Notes under the pieces: model-generated
Databases searched by the model: none
What the model was told of the DNA's origin: nothing
Seen by the model: the letters and a program-made list of their open reading frames with translations, nothing else
Translations under genes and position numbers: made by a program
Shown here: one piece after another, positions 5,025 through 6,467 of the stretch
Layout: the number at the start of each line of letters is the position of its first letter
Numbering within the stretch: position 1 is the stretch's first letter
Assembly (NCBI GenBank): GCA_002361535.1
Contig: DETG01000111.1
Span: 194 to 6,660, forward strand
Length of the DNA: 6,467 bases
Source of the DNA: Prevotella sp. UBA3294
GTDB lineage: Bacteria; Bacteroidota; Bacteroidia; Bacteroidales; Bacteroidaceae
Reading direction: 5' to 3'

Positions 5025-6341
5025 CTAAGCATCCTTTGCCTTATGCATCCTGAAGCCATAGAGACATACGACCAAGAAACAGATCAGGGGAAGGATGAAC
5101 GAGGCATTCGTGGCGGGGAAGGAGCCGAAGACTGTTCCCCTGTCGATGATCGATGCCTGAAGCGGTGGCAATACCGATCCACCAAGAATCGCCATGATCA
5201 GTCCGGCAGCCCCGAACTTCGCATCATCACCTAACCCATCCAAGGCAATCCCGTAGATGGTGGGGAACATCAGTGACATACATCCACTGACGGCCACTAA
5301 GCAATAAACGCCGTAACGGTTCTGGAAAATGATCACACCGACAGTGAACACCATGGCCAGGATGGCAAAGATCCCTAACAGCTTGGCCGGCTTCAGGTAT
5401 TTCATCAGGTAGGTGGCAAGGAATCGGGAGCAGATAAAGAACAGCATTGCATAGATGTTATACTGCTGTGAGAGCACCTCTGCGCTCCGCTCGTCCATCC
5501 CCTCGGCCATAAATACCCGTGTGCCATACTGGATGATGAATGTCCAGCACATAATCTGTGCACCCACATAGAAGAACTGTGCGATCACTCCTTCACGGTA
5601 GTATTTCAGCGAGAAGATACGTTTTAACGTAGGCAGGAAATTGATCTCCTTACTCTGATCACCATTCTTTGGCATCTTCGTGAAGAAGATAATACAGAAC
5701 ATCACGGCAATGACCAGTCCGATGAGCAAGTAAGGAGCAATCAACACCGAGAGATCGGCATTCTTCAACACCTCAAACTCGGCATCATTCAACAGCAATC
5801 TCTCCTCACTGCTCATGGGGTTTAGTTTTGCCTGGATGAAATTCATGGCGACGAACATACCGATGATCGAGCCACAGGGATTGAAGCACTGTGCCATGTT
5901 CAGACGTCGGGTAGCCGTTTCCTCACTTCCCATTGTCAGGATATACGGGTTACAGCTTGTCTCCAGGAACGACAGACCACAGGTCATGATGAAATAGGCC
6001 ACCAAGAAGCAACCATACACCCCTATACCTTTTGCCGGGAAGAATAGTAAAGCACCGATGGCATACAAAGCCAGTCCCATCAGTACGCCTGCCTTATACG
6101 AATACTTCCGTATGAATATCGCTGCAGGATAGGCCATGGCGAAATACCCGCCATAGAAAGCCACTTGTACCAATGCACCCTCCGTAACGTTCATACGGAA
6201 AATCTTGGAGAATGCCTTCACCATCGGATTGGTGATGTCGTTAGCAAATCCCCACAGGGCAAAACAGGATGTCACAAGAATGAACGGTATGAGATAGCTC
6301 ACACCGTCCTTTGAGATCAGAGATTGTTTGTTGTTACTCAT
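5025..6341 (-). CDS. fucP: L-fucose:H+ symporter permease FucP (MFS)
   Basis: This is a 12-segment major-facilitator-superfamily transporter that brings L-fucose into the cell with protons. At 438 residues it has the same length as E. coli FucP. Recognisable family stretches are FALWGFAND (27-35), QVAFYGGYF (59-67), YSYKAGVLMGLALYAIGA (80-97), GLSFLETSCNPY (122-133), NMAQCFNPCG, AQFFYVGAQIMCW and the late MFPTIYGIALDGLG. E127 aligns with E135 of the E. coli protein, one of its two key acidic residues. The other, D46, aligns with N38, while D35 lies one helical turn earlier. The partner gene upstream is fucI, 39 bases away, which supports L-fucose as substrate, though related permeases of this group carry other hexoses. 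The start ATG at 6341 overlaps the TGA of a 12-codon mini-ORF. No promoter consensus is seen in the fucI-fucP gap, so they are probably one operon. Confidence 0.9.
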   Translation of the reverse strand: MSNNKQSLISKDGVSYLIPFILVTSCFALWGFANDITNPMVKAFSKIFRMNVTEGALVQVAFYGGYFAMAYPAAIFIRKYSYKAGVLMGLALYAIGALLFFPAKGIGVYGCFLVAYFIMTCGLSFLETSCNPYILTMGSEETATRRLNMAQCFNPCGSIIGMFVAMNFIQAKLNPMSSEERLLLNDAEFEVLKNADLSVLIAPYLLIGLVIAVMFCIIFFTKMPKNGDQSKEINFLPTLKRIFSLKYYREGVIAQFFYVGAQIMCWTFIIQYGTRVFMAEGMDERSAEVLSQQYNIYAMLFFICSRFLATYLMKYLKPAKLLGIFAILAMVFTVGVIIFQNRYGVYCLVAVSGCMSLMFPTIYGIALDGLGDDAKFGAAGLIMAILGGSVLPPLQASIIDRGTVFGSFPATNASFILPLICFLVVCLYGFRMHKAKDA

Positions 6342-6376
6342 ATTATTAAAAATTTCACTTGCTCAACTTCTTTCAT
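6338..6376 (-). other. 12-codon mini-ORF in the fucI-fucP gap, stop overlapping fucP start
   Basis: An ATG at 6376 opens the short frame MKEVEQVKFLII, and its TGA (6340-6338) overlaps the fucP ATG in the arrangement ATGA. Such overlaps are typical of translational coupling, so this could be a leader peptide that feeds ribosomes to fucP. It may equally be chance in a 39-base AT-rich spacer. No ribosome binding site is evident and its coding status is unproven. Confidence 0.2.
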
Positions 6377-6380
6377 ATTA

Positions 6381-6467
6381 TTAATACAACGGTCCGAAGT
6401 TTGCACAGGCACGGTAGTCAGCACCCTCCTTGTCCATACCGAAGGCATTCCATGCGGCAGGACGGAA
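6381..6467 (-). CDS. fucI: L-fucose isomerase FucI, C-terminal 28 residues (partial)
   Basis: FucI converts L-fucose to L-fuculose in the cytoplasm, the first step of fucose catabolism. Only the last 28 codons and a TAA stop (6383-6381) are inside the window; the gene continues past the right edge. The visible peptide contains RPAAWNAFGMDKEG, then ADYRAC and ends NFGPLY. It is nearly superimposable on the E. coli FucI tail (RPSAWAAHGMDIEG, QDYRAC, NYGPLYKR), lacking only the final basic pair. It is placed directly upstream of fucP in the same direction, matching the usual linkage of these genes. The fragment is short, but the match is specific and the operon context agrees. Confidence 0.9.
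   Translation of the reverse strand, partial: FRPAAWNAFGMDKEGADYRACANFGPLY

Overview
The window looks like chromosomal DNA from a Bacteroidales bacterium, most likely of the Prevotella/Bacteroides group. Three things point there. Two divergent promoters match the Bacteroidetes vegetative consensus (TTTG, 19 bases, TAnnTTTG). Start codons lack Shine-Dalgarno sequences. The proteins (a BamD lipoprotein, a FucP with the FALWGFAND signature, a Ttd14-like ATPase with a C-terminal CYTH-like half) have the look of that group. No transposase, phage gene, tRNA or rRNA is visible.

Layout: (1) 1-749, minus strand: the 5' part of bamD, an outer-membrane assembly lipoprotein, running off the left edge. 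(2) 750-1045: an intergenic region with a bamD promoter on the minus strand, a short AT-rich inverted repeat, and then an 81-bp tandem repeat (two full copies plus a 30-base partial third) leading directly into uvrB. Each copy carries a promoter-like TTTG-N19-TACCTTT core, but only the last has the full TACCTTTG, and it ends just before the uvrB ATG. (3) 1046-3865, plus strand: uvrB, then nine bases later a ZIP-family metal transporter. (4) 3869-6467, minus strand, meeting the ZIP gene tail to tail with three bases between stop codons: the last 28 codons of L-fucose isomerase (fucI), the sugar:proton symporter fucP, and a P-loop ATPase/CYTH-like fusion protein, in that transcription order.

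Functionally, fucI and fucP form the uptake and first catabolic step of an L-fucose pathway, as expected for a gut or mucosal glycan user. The P-loop/CYTH protein follows in the same direction and may be co-transcribed, but nothing in its sequence ties it to fucose. UvrB is the damage-verification helicase of nucleotide excision repair. Its pairing with a ZIP transporter is probably positional.

The most unusual item is the triplicated, hairpin-forming promoter repeat before uvrB. It is exactly 27 codons long, stop-free and in frame with uvrB, so it creates a false 64-residue N-terminal extension.
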